From Jimgerdemannia flammicorona (Eukaryota > Mucoromycota > Endogonomycetes > Endogonales > Endogonaceae): 14,224 nucleotides of DNA. Location of the stretch: contig RBNI01004340.1 in the NCBI GenBank assembly GCA_003990745.1, positions 1-14,224 of the forward strand, written 5' to 3'. The notes beneath the pieces are model-generated. The model was not told the origin of the DNA and did no database searches. It saw only the letters and a program-made list of their open reading frames with translations. The position numbers and the translations under genes were made by a program. Positions 1 to 8,800 of this stretch are shown in pieces (position 1 is the stretch's first letter; every line of letters starts with the position of its first letter).

Positions 1-36
<36 letters not shown>

Positions 37-73
37 AAAAAAAAAAAAAAAAAAAGAGAAAGAGAGAGAGAGA
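1..73. repeat. T32-AT-A21 homopolymer pair followed by a GA-rich microsatellite
   Basis: Positions 1-32 are all T, followed by A-T at 33-34, then 21 A at 35-55 and a GA-rich stretch to about 73. The T and A runs are complementary and could fold back. Long homopolymers like this mark retroelement tails or assembly-difficult junctions, so the exact lengths are unreliable. Confidence 0.9.
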
Positions 74-85
74 ATAACGCCTAGC

Positions 86-446
86 GCTGAATTTCAAAAG
101 TATGTTGAACTGTGTACACAGCTGTGTGGTGGAATCAAACTCACAACCTGTACGTGTTCGCTCATCCTCTGTTCATTTTAAGGGAATGGCATCGGTCATG
201 CGCCCTAGCCAAGTCTCTAAGCAGAACACGACCGAGCTGAATTTCAGAGATTGTGTGCAACTCTGTGATGAATTCAAGCTCACTACATGTTCGCTCATTT
301 CAGATGACATCATAAGCGACGAGGGGACATGCGCCCTAGCCGAGCTCCTGAAATATTGTGTGCAGTTGTGCTCACAATCCATGCATGTTCGTTCAATTCA
401 GGGCAACAAGGAGGCTCGAAGTTCGACATTAACGGAGCTGAATTTC
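86..446 (+). repeat. Degenerate tandem repeat, about three and a half units
   Basis: The motif GCTGAATTTC occurs at 86, 236 and 437. A weaker copy, CTGAAATATTGTGTGCAG, starts near 347. Units share further landmarks in the same order: a TGTGTGCA/CTGTG core, then CTCACNAC, then GTTCGCTCAT, then GCGCCCTAGCC (two of the units). Unit lengths differ (about 150, 110 and 90), so this is an old, eroded array and not a clean satellite. The array overlaps an open frame that keeps its phase through the copies. Confidence 0.6.
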
Positions 447-566
447 GAATATCAAAACTGTAATATAGCTTGGGTGATGGAAGCGCAATTTGGCTACCTC
501 ATCAGCAGTGAGGTGGTCAGCACCCTAACCGCCAAGAGTTTTGGGTCGCTAATTTGTAATGTATGA
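102..566 (+). CDS. Hypothetical repeat-containing ORF with recurring CVxxC motifs
   Basis: This 154-codon plus-strand frame starts at ATG 102 and ends at TGA 564-566. Three nucleotides later comes AATAAATAAA (570-579), a plausible polyadenylation signal. The protein repeats a short pattern: LNCVHSC near residue 2, LNFRDCVQLC near 47, LKYCVQLC near 83 and LNFEYQNC near 112. The frame survives several repeat copies of unequal length, which argues mildly for selection on protein. Against that, there is no intron, no signal peptide, no recognised domain, and the DNA repeat alone would produce the pattern. I do not recognise the family. It may be non-coding repeat DNA. Confidence 0.25.
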   Translation: MLNCVHSCVVESNSQPVRVRSSSVHFKGMASVMRPSQVSKQNTTELNFRDCVQLCDEFKLTTCSLISDDIISDEGTCALAELLKYCVQLCSQSMHVRSIQGNKEARSSTLTELNFEYQNCNIAWVMEAQFGYLISSEVVSTLTAKSFGSLICNV

Positions 567-1174
567 CTCAATAAATAAATGATTCAACATTAATATCAAA
601 AACTTTTTTATTTTGTGCTCTCGGCGGTCGGCGGATGTTTGGGTGACAAATCAATTATGAACCCCTGCAGCCTTTGCATGTAGTACAGAAATTGTGTCTG
701 TGTGACGACTTATCAATGATTTCCTAGATTTCCTAGACCGACTCGCTTTCTACGTCTCATTACACTCTGATTAACTGACGCCCGTGCGAGACCTGGTGCA
801 AGAGTACAGAAATTACCTGCAGGTGTCAACTATTATTTTCCATGCTGGCCTTCGGGCCGTCAAATTTAGTCCCTTTTTGTTACTTGGTATAGATAGTTTT
901 CCTTGAACCTTTCTTCCCTTTTTCCTACAATATCTAATGATTTCACTATGTTTAATGGTTAAGGGGGGTATTTTGGAGGTTCTGTCTGTCGCTGCATGTA
1001 AGCATTGCATGCGAGATCACACGTCAAGTTTCGAGAAGATGTAAATAAAAACCCCAGACTTGAATTAAAATAGACAAACGATATGGGAAGTGATATGAAT
1101 GATTGTATTATACAAGGCTTGATTTTGAATTCTAATGGCGTTGTCCAGCAAAATTTTCCATGTTCATCACTAAT
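567..1174. other. Gene-free interval downstream of the secreted-protein gene
   Basis: I see no convincing gene here. The interval holds a 9-bp tandem (GATTTCCTA twice, 718-735) and a dispersed 12-bp direct repeat AGTACAGAAATT at 682-693 and 803-814. A 65-codon minus frame (813-1010) has no ATG start and no recognisable domain. The left part may contain the polyadenylation site for the 102-566 frame, and the right part the 3-prime UTR of the minus-strand gene that ends at 1175. Confidence 0.5.
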
Positions 1175-2873
1175 TTAGTGTTGCAAATGCAAGCGAGACT
1201 TCATATATAATACGGACGCAACATCAAGCGCCTGGTGCTTGGCCATCACCTTGGCGAGGCTGAGATATCCGTCGCTATTGAACTCGGAGTAGAGCAGGTA
1301 CCTATTTCGTACGATAAAAGTCGAATAGCCGTGTTAGATGCCTTCGAGCTTCCGAGTATGGCCACCGCATTATTAATGTAAATCATCAATGTAGACATAC
1401 GGTCCGGGCAGGTGATGGACACTCCCCGTCCCGTCACAGTACGCGCCAAACTTCCCGTCTCTGTGGACGAGCGAGTATGAAATTGTGTTGGCGACGCGCG
1501 TGAGGAGGTCCTTGGAAATACCATATTTGTTGTTGGCACGGTGGTAGCCTATTGATGCAAAGATTCCTCAATTAATCAGTGATCTTCCACAAGCACCTCT
1601 TTTACATACCAAACGCATGAACATAATTAAGACATACCGCGAATCAATCCCCACACGTCGTATAGCAAGTGTATTTCCGTCAGTTCGCCGTGCGTACTCA
1701 CGGAGCTCCCCTTCGGCCGGAACCGCTGCTCCGCCAAGTAAAGTATCAGGTACGTGTCGTGACCGCGACTAGTGCGCTTCAGGAAATGGTCTGTCATGTA
1801 GTGGATAGACCTATTCACCAGTGAATCGTAGTAGGAGACCTTTTCGGGGTTATCGCCCAGGAGCTCGTGCGCCTCCGCCAACCGCTGCAGGCCTATGGGG
1901 TTGGAGGTGAGTTAGTGTGAACTGGAAAGTTTGTCGTACGAGAAAGCTCATGTATATGTCGTACCGTTGTTGAGCATCATCATCTGATTCCAAGGGAGGG
2001 GGCCGCCGAAATGGGTATCGATGTCGGTGGTTGGAAATCGTACGTTTTTGGGGTAACTGACGATGGGGGAGCGTGTTGGGATTATTAGTCATTAGTCAAA
2101 ATTCAATCGCCTCACATTTCTCATACATACATTTCGGTCAGGGTGTTGTTGTTTATGAACCACGGGATGATATACGTGTCCATTGTTCGCTCCAGCTCGT
2201 AGATGTAGGTGTGCGCACGGTCGTAGTATGTCTTACCAAAACCGTATTTATTGCCAATTGTGACGGTCCGGTTAAGGAGGCAGGGGTTCTCGAGGATGAG
2301 TTTGGCCGTATATGCACTGGATCGGAAACAAGACGTTCGGTTTTTCTGATTAAATGACCATAATGCATCAGCATACACAAAGAGCTCTGTAAACAACAAT
2401 TGAAAGAGTGCCGAAACTCACATATGCCCGATGGTATCCCCATTCTCTGCTCCTGCATACCCCGCGTGTATATCCCTCTCCGGTTCGGTGATCCACACCA
2501 GATCTCGCTTTCCCGTCCACATGACCCTACCCTTGTTCGGATCGTTTCTGAGCTTGAGCATAGCGTCTGCGTTTGCGATCATAGTGTCGAGCAGCTGCGG
2601 GTCGCGCGACAGCTCGTACACCATCCCCATTGCCTGTATGTTGCGGCCTGAAAACCCGTCCGCGATTACGTTTTCCAAAGCCGTTTTCGGGAGGGCAAGT
2701 TGGCGCACGAAGCCCGCGAAGTTGGCGAGCTCGGTGGCCGTCACCTTGCCTGTTAGCGACTCTATGCGGAGCTTGGTCGCCCGGGGCGCGAGCGGCGGAG
2801 GAGGTGGGCAGTCGGCGTTGAGGGGTAAAGGAGTAAAGAGGAGGAGGAGAAGGAGGGGGAAGAGAAGGAACAT
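1175..2873 (-). CDS. Secreted alpha/alpha-toroid-like (six-hairpin glycosidase-like) protein, 6 exons
   Basis: Exons in transcript order are 2873-2422, 2316-2131, 2056-1965, 1892-1638, 1548-1401 and 1301-1175. They total 1260 nt, or 419 aa plus TAA. Every junction is GT..AG and in frame, with introns of 105, 74, 72, 89 and 99 nt. The chosen ATG (2871-2873) opens directly into a signal peptide (MFLLFPLLLLLLFTPLPLNA), so the protein should be exported. The rest looks mostly helical. It has acidic/aromatic patches (ELSRDPQLLDTMIANADAML; FGGPLPWNQMMMLNNG near 230-244; LYDVWGLIRGYHRANN near 320-335) and several N-glycosylation sequons (NRT, NNT, NRS). From memory of the family, fungal six-hairpin glycosidase-like proteins share the PWNQ..MNNG..RLAEAHELLGD layout. 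The enzymatic activity is unknown. A plant- or fungal-wall carbohydrate substrate is inference only. Confidence 0.78.
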
Positions 2874-3422
2874 TGCGGATATTGCGGATGGTAGGGAGTG
2901 AGGGAAGTTGAGTGGTTCGGAAGAGCAATATGTGGGAACTCCTATATCCCCCAGTGCCAATGGTTCGATTTTTATGTGCTTCGAACGAGACTTGTCGGAA
3001 GAGAGAAAACGAGGCAAAAAAAGGGATCGTGCTTTCACGCCGGGGGCTTATGGATTCCCAAAATATCCATATATCCGCATAACGGATTCCGTCAATCAAC
3101 GTGCTGTCAACCTAAATTTGCGCCCCCTTCTGATGACGTACACCATGTAGGAGCTCCTCCGATGAAAATCTGCGCCATAGAAAGCTAGCCCTTGAGAGGC
3201 GATGGGAAGTCTGAGATATCCAAAACTTGACTTCTTTGAGTACCTATTAAATTACAGTACGACGATCGAGATTTCGTCTATGGACCTTTTTCCAGGGGAA
3301 TGAGGGTTCATATTTGTTTGTTTGTTTGTTTATGTAAGATTTGCATTTACATAACATGTAGAAAGGGGTAATGGGGGAAATAAAGCAAATACTGGGTACG
3401 GGAGCTTAATTTCCGAAAGCGT
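2874..3422 (-). promoter_or_regulatory. Upstream region of the secreted-protein gene
   Basis: This is the intergenic stretch 5-prime of the minus-strand gene and contains no supportable gene. It has a half-CRE-like TGACGTAC (3133-3140) and a (TTTG)4 microsatellite at 3313-3331. A frame open upstream of ATG 2873 in the same phase (to 3038) looks like translated 5-prime leader: it lacks coding character, and the signal peptide begins only at 2873. The actual transcription start cannot be seen. Confidence 0.35.
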
Positions 3423-3771
3423 TTAACCATCAATAAATCTGGGATAACTGGTATCAGTGAGTTTGTGTGGTACATTGGCACGCTTGGCTCCTTCAGAGTT
3501 GCCTGAACGTCTCTCCTTCATATGCTGGTCCTTTTGTACCCAGAGCCTTAGTCAATACAGACTAGCAGCACCATGACTGCGTGTCAGGTGACTTGACCAT
3601 AAAAAGACATTGCCCGAGCAAAGTCTTGGCGTTCACGCCAAAAACGTCACCCACGCGCTTGACACTCTTGTCAAGATCGTAATACCGTTGGCTGTGCTGG
3701 ATGCCAATCGCGTTAATGCACGTTGTCAAAAGACGCGTATATGTTTTTGACCTTGTTATGTCCCCCTGTGA
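3423..3771 (-). pseudogene. Coding-like relic, two minus-strand frames
   Basis: Two adjacent minus-strand open frames look like protein but lack a start. The upstream frame (3771-3562) reads as about 69 residues including YYDLDKSVKRVGDVFGVNAK. The downstream frame (3551-3423) has about 42 residues including VQKDQHMKERRSGN and ends PRFIDG-stop. They are in different phases with no convincing intron between them: a GTCAAG..TTGACTAAG option exists but is poor. I read this as the decayed 3-prime part of a gene, or two exons of one whose 5-prime end is lost at the AT-rich block. The family is not recognised. Confidence 0.3.
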
Positions 3772-5073
3772 CTAGATCGTGAGATAAACTTCAAGTCAGC
3801 TACAGATATCATTTTTAAATATCATTATTATATATATTTATTTGTTATATTATTATAATATAATGCTTGTTTTATTTATTGTAGTAACATGGGCGGCTCA
3901 GTCAGCTCTGCGTTCATTGCGACGTGTATCGCTCAACTAACTGAACCGGCGCACAATAGAGGCAAGGTAAGCGAAAAACTTACTGGTGGACAAGTGCACA
4001 TCCCTGCATTCCATTTCTCCCCTCATTGTCGCCAACATTTTATTTCTGGTCATAGAAATGCTAATGTTAGATCGTTTTAGTATACATTACGAAAGAGACT
4101 ATGCTCCTAATTGAGTTGAGTATATTTGGATTGATTCTAATTAGGGGTTGATTTAATTTAAATTAGATCTGATTTAATATAATTTAATTAGTAAAACTTT
4201 ATTTGACTGGTTTGAATAAAACTTTTGATGATTTAAAATAGTTTTAGATTCAATTTAAATAAATTTATTTAATTTATTAAAGTATTAATTATTGTAATTA
4301 AAGAGAAAGAGAGAAAGGTTAAATATTATATTAAAATTTATAAATATCTATAATACTATTGTAATAGATTACTAGATTAAATAAATAAATGAATTTTAAA
4401 GTTTCTAAACGAGTTTTTTAATAATTATTATTATGTATAAAAATATTATTTGTAAAATTTTAAGACTTTAAATTTATTACTTTTTTATATTTATTTTTTA
4501 TTTTTAAATATATATTACTAACTAAATATTATTATTTAATACATATTAATAAGTATTATATTAAATTTATATATTTATTATAATAATATAATATAAATTA
4601 AAATAGATAATTAACATAAAAAATACATGTGAGAAAAGTACAAGTTGGACTAGAATAAAATATATCATGCTTGTCAAAATAAATATGCCATGCCACAAGT
4701 TCGAAATTGGCTTTCGATGTGTGTGTGAATTGGGCGAATTTCGCACAGCGACTTGAGGGTGGAAGGAGGGTGGAAACTTCGAACGAAACGCGTAAGCTAT
4801 GAGATTGAGCGAAGGAGAGGAGGAACTCAACTATCGTGTGAATGGGGGTATACTGAAATACAAGCGAAATAAGTGAAATGTATTCCAAATTACGAAACGA
4901 CATAAAAGACACTGGAACGTATTCCGAAATACGGTGTAGAGATACGGCGTAGAAGGAACGGACATCGGACATGTGATGCCGGACTTTATGACGGCAGGAC
5001 CAAGAACGATGGTAGCATGCCAATCATAGTTGGATGTCTTGAGGCTGACTCAGATAGACAGGATTGGCCATTA
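3772..5073. other. Gene-free interval containing an extremely AT-rich block
   Basis: No gene is supportable here. From about 4090 to 4640 the sequence is roughly 85% A+T, made of TTTAATTTAAAT-like words with stop codons in all frames. Composition changes sharply back to normal near 4680. A minus-strand frame (5023-4598) crosses that boundary but lacks an ATG at its head and looks non-coding. The block resembles a decayed insertion or an AT-isochore fragment. I see no terminal repeats or target-site duplication that would identify an element. Confidence 0.5.
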
Positions 5074-5418
5074 CTAGCCAACTCCAACGGTATCCCTAGG
5101 GACAGCTCCATCCAGCAAAGCCCGGGGAATAATCCCACGGATGCTATTAATATATCTTGAGTTCACAATGGAGCAGACGTTGAGGCCTCTTGTTTGGTTA
5201 TCAATCACGTCCTTCTCGTAGACCCAGATAAATGACCATTGCTATGTGTTCAGATTCTTGTGGCACAGGTCTTGGATGGGGGTGGGGTTGACGTGATTGA
5301 CATTGGAGAGATGGATGGACGCCACTGTGCCAGCGACACGAAATATGCTTGATGGGGAGAAAGAAGACACATTGGGGAGAGGATTTTTATTGTATCTCAG
5401 TACAAGGCACGATGAACC
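5074..5418 (-). pseudogene. Broken reading frame of an unrecognised protein
   Basis: On the minus strand the frame from 5418 to the TAG at 5074-5076 is open for 114 codons except for one in-frame TAG at 5242-5244. Both halves look like real protein. The first includes SSIFRVAGTVASIHLSNVNH and the second QWSFIWVYEKDVIDNQTRGL followed by NVCSIVNSRYINSIRG. No ATG heads the frame; a TAA precedes it at 5419-5421. The internal TAG lies in ACATAG, which could alternatively be an intron acceptor, so an intact spliced gene is not fully excluded. The simpler reading is a truncated pseudogene. I do not recognise the family. Confidence 0.4.
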
Positions 5419-5430
5419 TTACAAAATGAC

Positions 5431-5530
5431 AAGGAGAAACGCGAGGTAAGAAAAAAAGGAGAAACGGGAGGTAAGAAAAAAAGGAGCAACACAAGGCAGG
5501 ACAAAAAGGACGAAGAGGACCAACAGGGAT
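5431..5530. repeat. 25-bp tandem repeat, four units
   Basis: Units begin with AAGGA at 5431, 5456, 5481 and 5506, an exact 25-bp period. Units 1 and 2 differ by one base (AAGGAGAAACGCGAGGTAAG versus a C-to-G change). Unit 3 is diverged and unit 4 keeps only its head. The array is purine-rich and lies immediately upstream of the broken minus-strand frame. Confidence 0.75.
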
Positions 5531-5817
5531 CATTAGTAGCCACAAATCATTGAACGGTTTTAGCTGCCTCGTGCTTAATCTTGGTCCTGCCGTGCAAACG
5601 GTCTCTTTCACTTCGTTCCAAAGGTGCACGCCACTAATCCTTTGTTATCCACCCACACGTGGCACGTACACATACAAACGACAACGGAGGCGAGATTGAT
5701 TTTTACAAGGAATAACCGATTATACCAACAGAATTTTTATCAAAATTAAACACAAACCCCAAATACAGAATTGACCAATAACTATACACTCTCCATCACC
5801 ATCCGTAATCTATCCAT
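5531..5817. other. Convergence-side flank and distal 3-prime region of the RRM gene
   Basis: I see no gene here. The interval lies beyond the stop codon of the large minus-strand RRM gene and probably carries the end of its 3-prime UTR and its polyadenylation site. I could not pick out a canonical AATAAA on the minus strand. Confidence 0.3.
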
Positions 5818-5873
5818 CCCCATCCATTCCCCTCTCCCCTTCTCCTCCCCCCCCCCCCCCCCCTCTCTCCCCC
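5818..5873 (-). promoter_or_regulatory. Dense G-tract run in the predicted 3-prime UTR (possible RNA G-quadruplex)
   Basis: On the plus strand this is C4 (5818-5821), C4 (5829-5832), C4 (5836-5839), C17 (5847-5863) and C5 (5869-5873). It therefore reads as five G tracts in the minus-strand transcript, starting 24 nt after the stop codon of the RRM gene. Four or more G tracts with short loops satisfy the usual G-quadruplex pattern. Whether it folds in the mRNA or acts in control is inference. The C17 run length is prone to sequencing error. Confidence 0.55.
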
Positions 5874-5896
5874 AAACCGACCCGACGAACCCCTCC

Positions 5897-8800
5897 TCAC
5901 TGCCCGCCATACCCATGGGGTACATACGCCTGCGACGAAGGGGATCCAGCCATGCCTCCCGCCGACCGCTGCTGCTGAAGAAGTTGGGTGAGCTGGTTGA
6001 ACTGCGCTAGGGGTACGGCAGCTGCTGATGCGGGTTGGATTTGTTCTTGTGATTGTTGCAGTTGCTGCTGCTGCTGGACCTGACCCTGAAGGAAAAAATA
6101 ATATAATTAGAATAAATGTCATAACAAAATCCCATAAAAATTCCTCCCACCAGTCGCACATGGCACCATCATCCAATCCCGCTCACCATATCCAATAACT
6201 TACCAACAACGCCAACAACTGCAGCGCGGTCGCCTGCTGATTCGCCGCCGTTGTCGCTGGGGTCTGCGTAGCCACCACTGGAGCGGGCGCTGGGATCGAG
6301 AGGACTGGCGGCGGCATGGTGGGCGTTGTGGGTACTGGCGCCTGGGCGAGCCCGACCTGCTGTTGTTGCGTTTGCTGGGCGAAGAGGTTGAGAAACTGGA
6401 TCATGGGGGAGGTGCAGATAATTAGAATCGGAACATGTGGGAGTCGACGATGAAGCTGAAGGAGAACTCCTGAACTGGATCGTCTGAGATCAAATTGACG
6501 AACACCAAAGATTCGTAATCATACCTGCTGAGCCTTCTGCGCCTGCTCAAGTCGCTGTTGCTCAGTCTGTTTGACATCACAGCATCAACAATTAGTAAAA
6601 GCAATAAACCCCATATAAAACACTCCAAACACACAAAATCATTTAACTCCTCGTACCATCTGGCTCAGATTCGCCAATGCCGCCGGTACGGCTGGAACCG
6701 CCGGCGCCAGCGCCGCCGACACCGCGGTTGAAAGTGTAGGCAAATAGGGTTGCTGTTGCATGGGTGTACTGAAGGAGGGGAGGTGTTGTTGCGGTGGAGA
6801 GAATGGTTGTGGATAGCTGGCTTGGGGGCCCGGTGATGGGTGGAAAGGGGGGCGATGCAGTGGTCCTGGATTGCGGGTATATTCGATTTAGTACTGGAAG
6901 CACAGTATCAAGATGAAAACGAGAGAGTGGAAATGGTCATCTATAACAAAAATGTACCCTGGTCGTAACCGCCGCCGAACCGATTGTCCTGTTCGTACCC
7001 TTGATCTCGGCCTGTTATACAACGACAATAATACACTATCAACAATCATCCCATAGTCACGACATATCATAGGAGATAGCATCTACAAGCTCAACCCCTC
7101 ACCTCTCGGAGTATAATAGTCCTCTTCGTCATATCCGCCACGATAATCCTCATAATGCTGCCTTCCACGGTGGTCGTCTCGATCACGCTCCCACGGTGGC
7201 TCCCGATCGTACCGCGGCCCATCGTGCCGTTCTTGAAACCTCTGCGGTGGTCGATTGTGATGTTCGACAGGTGGCCGCTCGCGCTTGGCGTTGAAGGCTT
7301 CGTGGCGATCTCTATAGAATTATCGAGAAAACGAAATGGATATGAAGGCTCAAAGTTAGAGATGACGGCTTTCGGCGCAAACTAACCCAGGGGCCGAACG
7401 ATCAACTCGTGAACCCGCCAGCCTTACGTACTTTAGAGACTGATCCCACGCAAATTTCACGTCAAAAGTCCCGCCATGCCACTCCAACCCCATCGTCGCG
7501 TCGTACGCATCTACGCATGCTCGCGAATCGTAGAACTCGACAAATCGTTGGCTGGCCGCATTGGGATTCGGGTTCAAAGCACTGTGTCGTGTATCAATGT
7601 CAATTGATTAGATTCAGAAAAACGTCACAAGATGAATAAATACATGAACAAAAAACGATAAAGAGCAGTCAGACATACTTCGCAAGACCCTTGTACTCTC
7701 GTATGATCTTCACGTCGCCGAATTGCGAAAAGTATTTCATTAGTTCGTCATTATCGAGCGGATCCTTACCGTCACGGAGGGTGATAAATAAGGTACCCTG
7801 GTAGAAATAAAGCGATTGAGTGTTCTATAACGTACTTCATGATCGATAATCCTAATGATGTGGGGGTACACGTTCCATTTCACAACACTGATCTAACATC
7901 TGCGAAGCTTAAAATACCACTCTTCTGAACGAACCTGGTTCTTATCCCTATCGCACTTTTGATTCTCCTCCTCCTCCTTGGGCAACGAGAAATGGACATC
8001 AATCTACAAGGCGAGCAGCAAACGATTAGAATTGTGATTACATATGAAGTGATTGTATTGCAGTATGCATCACGGTCCAACACACAATCGCTCCTCCATC
8101 TACCCTCACTCCACCAACTCACTCTCTCAGTGCAACCAGCAGTAACAGATGGAAACGGCAATGTACCTTACGGCCTGCCAGATCGGATCCTTGCATTTCT
8201 TGTTTTGCTTTCTCGGCGGCTCGGATGTCATACTGTTTCAAACCAAGGAAACCATATCCGTAGGGGAAACGAGCGAACGAATCAAGAAAGTAGAAGGAAA
8301 TGGATCAGGGATTTTGTGAGGACAAGCATTAGTGCAAAGCTTTGGAAACCCATGCACGCCAAATGGGCAGATCATCCCCAAAGCTCGTTCCGAGACCCCC
8401 AAATCTCATCTTTCTCCATTCAATCCGGAACTCAATTACTACTGCCACCTCGAATCCTTCCATATTTCCCCTCCGCCACAAAAAAAAAAAAAAAAAAAAA
8501 AAACACCTACGTAAGTCAGAAACACCATCCCCCGCTTATCCACAAGGTCAAACAAATTCTTAATCTCGCCAAACTTGCCGAATTCCCTGCGCATATCGTC
8601 TTCCGTCAGTTGATACTGCAATGAGCGAGATGGTTCGAGTGTCAAATAAACGGTAGTGATATAATACTAAGATGAAGCACAATGAACACATGCATCCTCA
8701 ACTCAATTCTCCCGACGCCATACCCCTCAGCCATCCCCACTCATAGTGATGGCACGATCATGTGTAGACATGTATACCTGAACGTTTCTGATGAACAGTG

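Noticed and set aside
2431..2901. 156-codon plus-strand frame opposite the secreted-protein exon 1
   Set aside because: It is the antisense of a GC-rich exon with a clear signal peptide on the other strand.
4598..5023. 141-codon minus-strand frame
   Set aside because: Its head lacks an ATG and it crosses a sharp composition boundary into the AT-rich block, with no coding character.
7959..8624. 221-codon plus-strand open frame
   Set aside because: It runs antisense through exons 3-5 and introns of the RRM gene, includes the A24 run as poly-Lys, and has no domain. It is a shadow frame.
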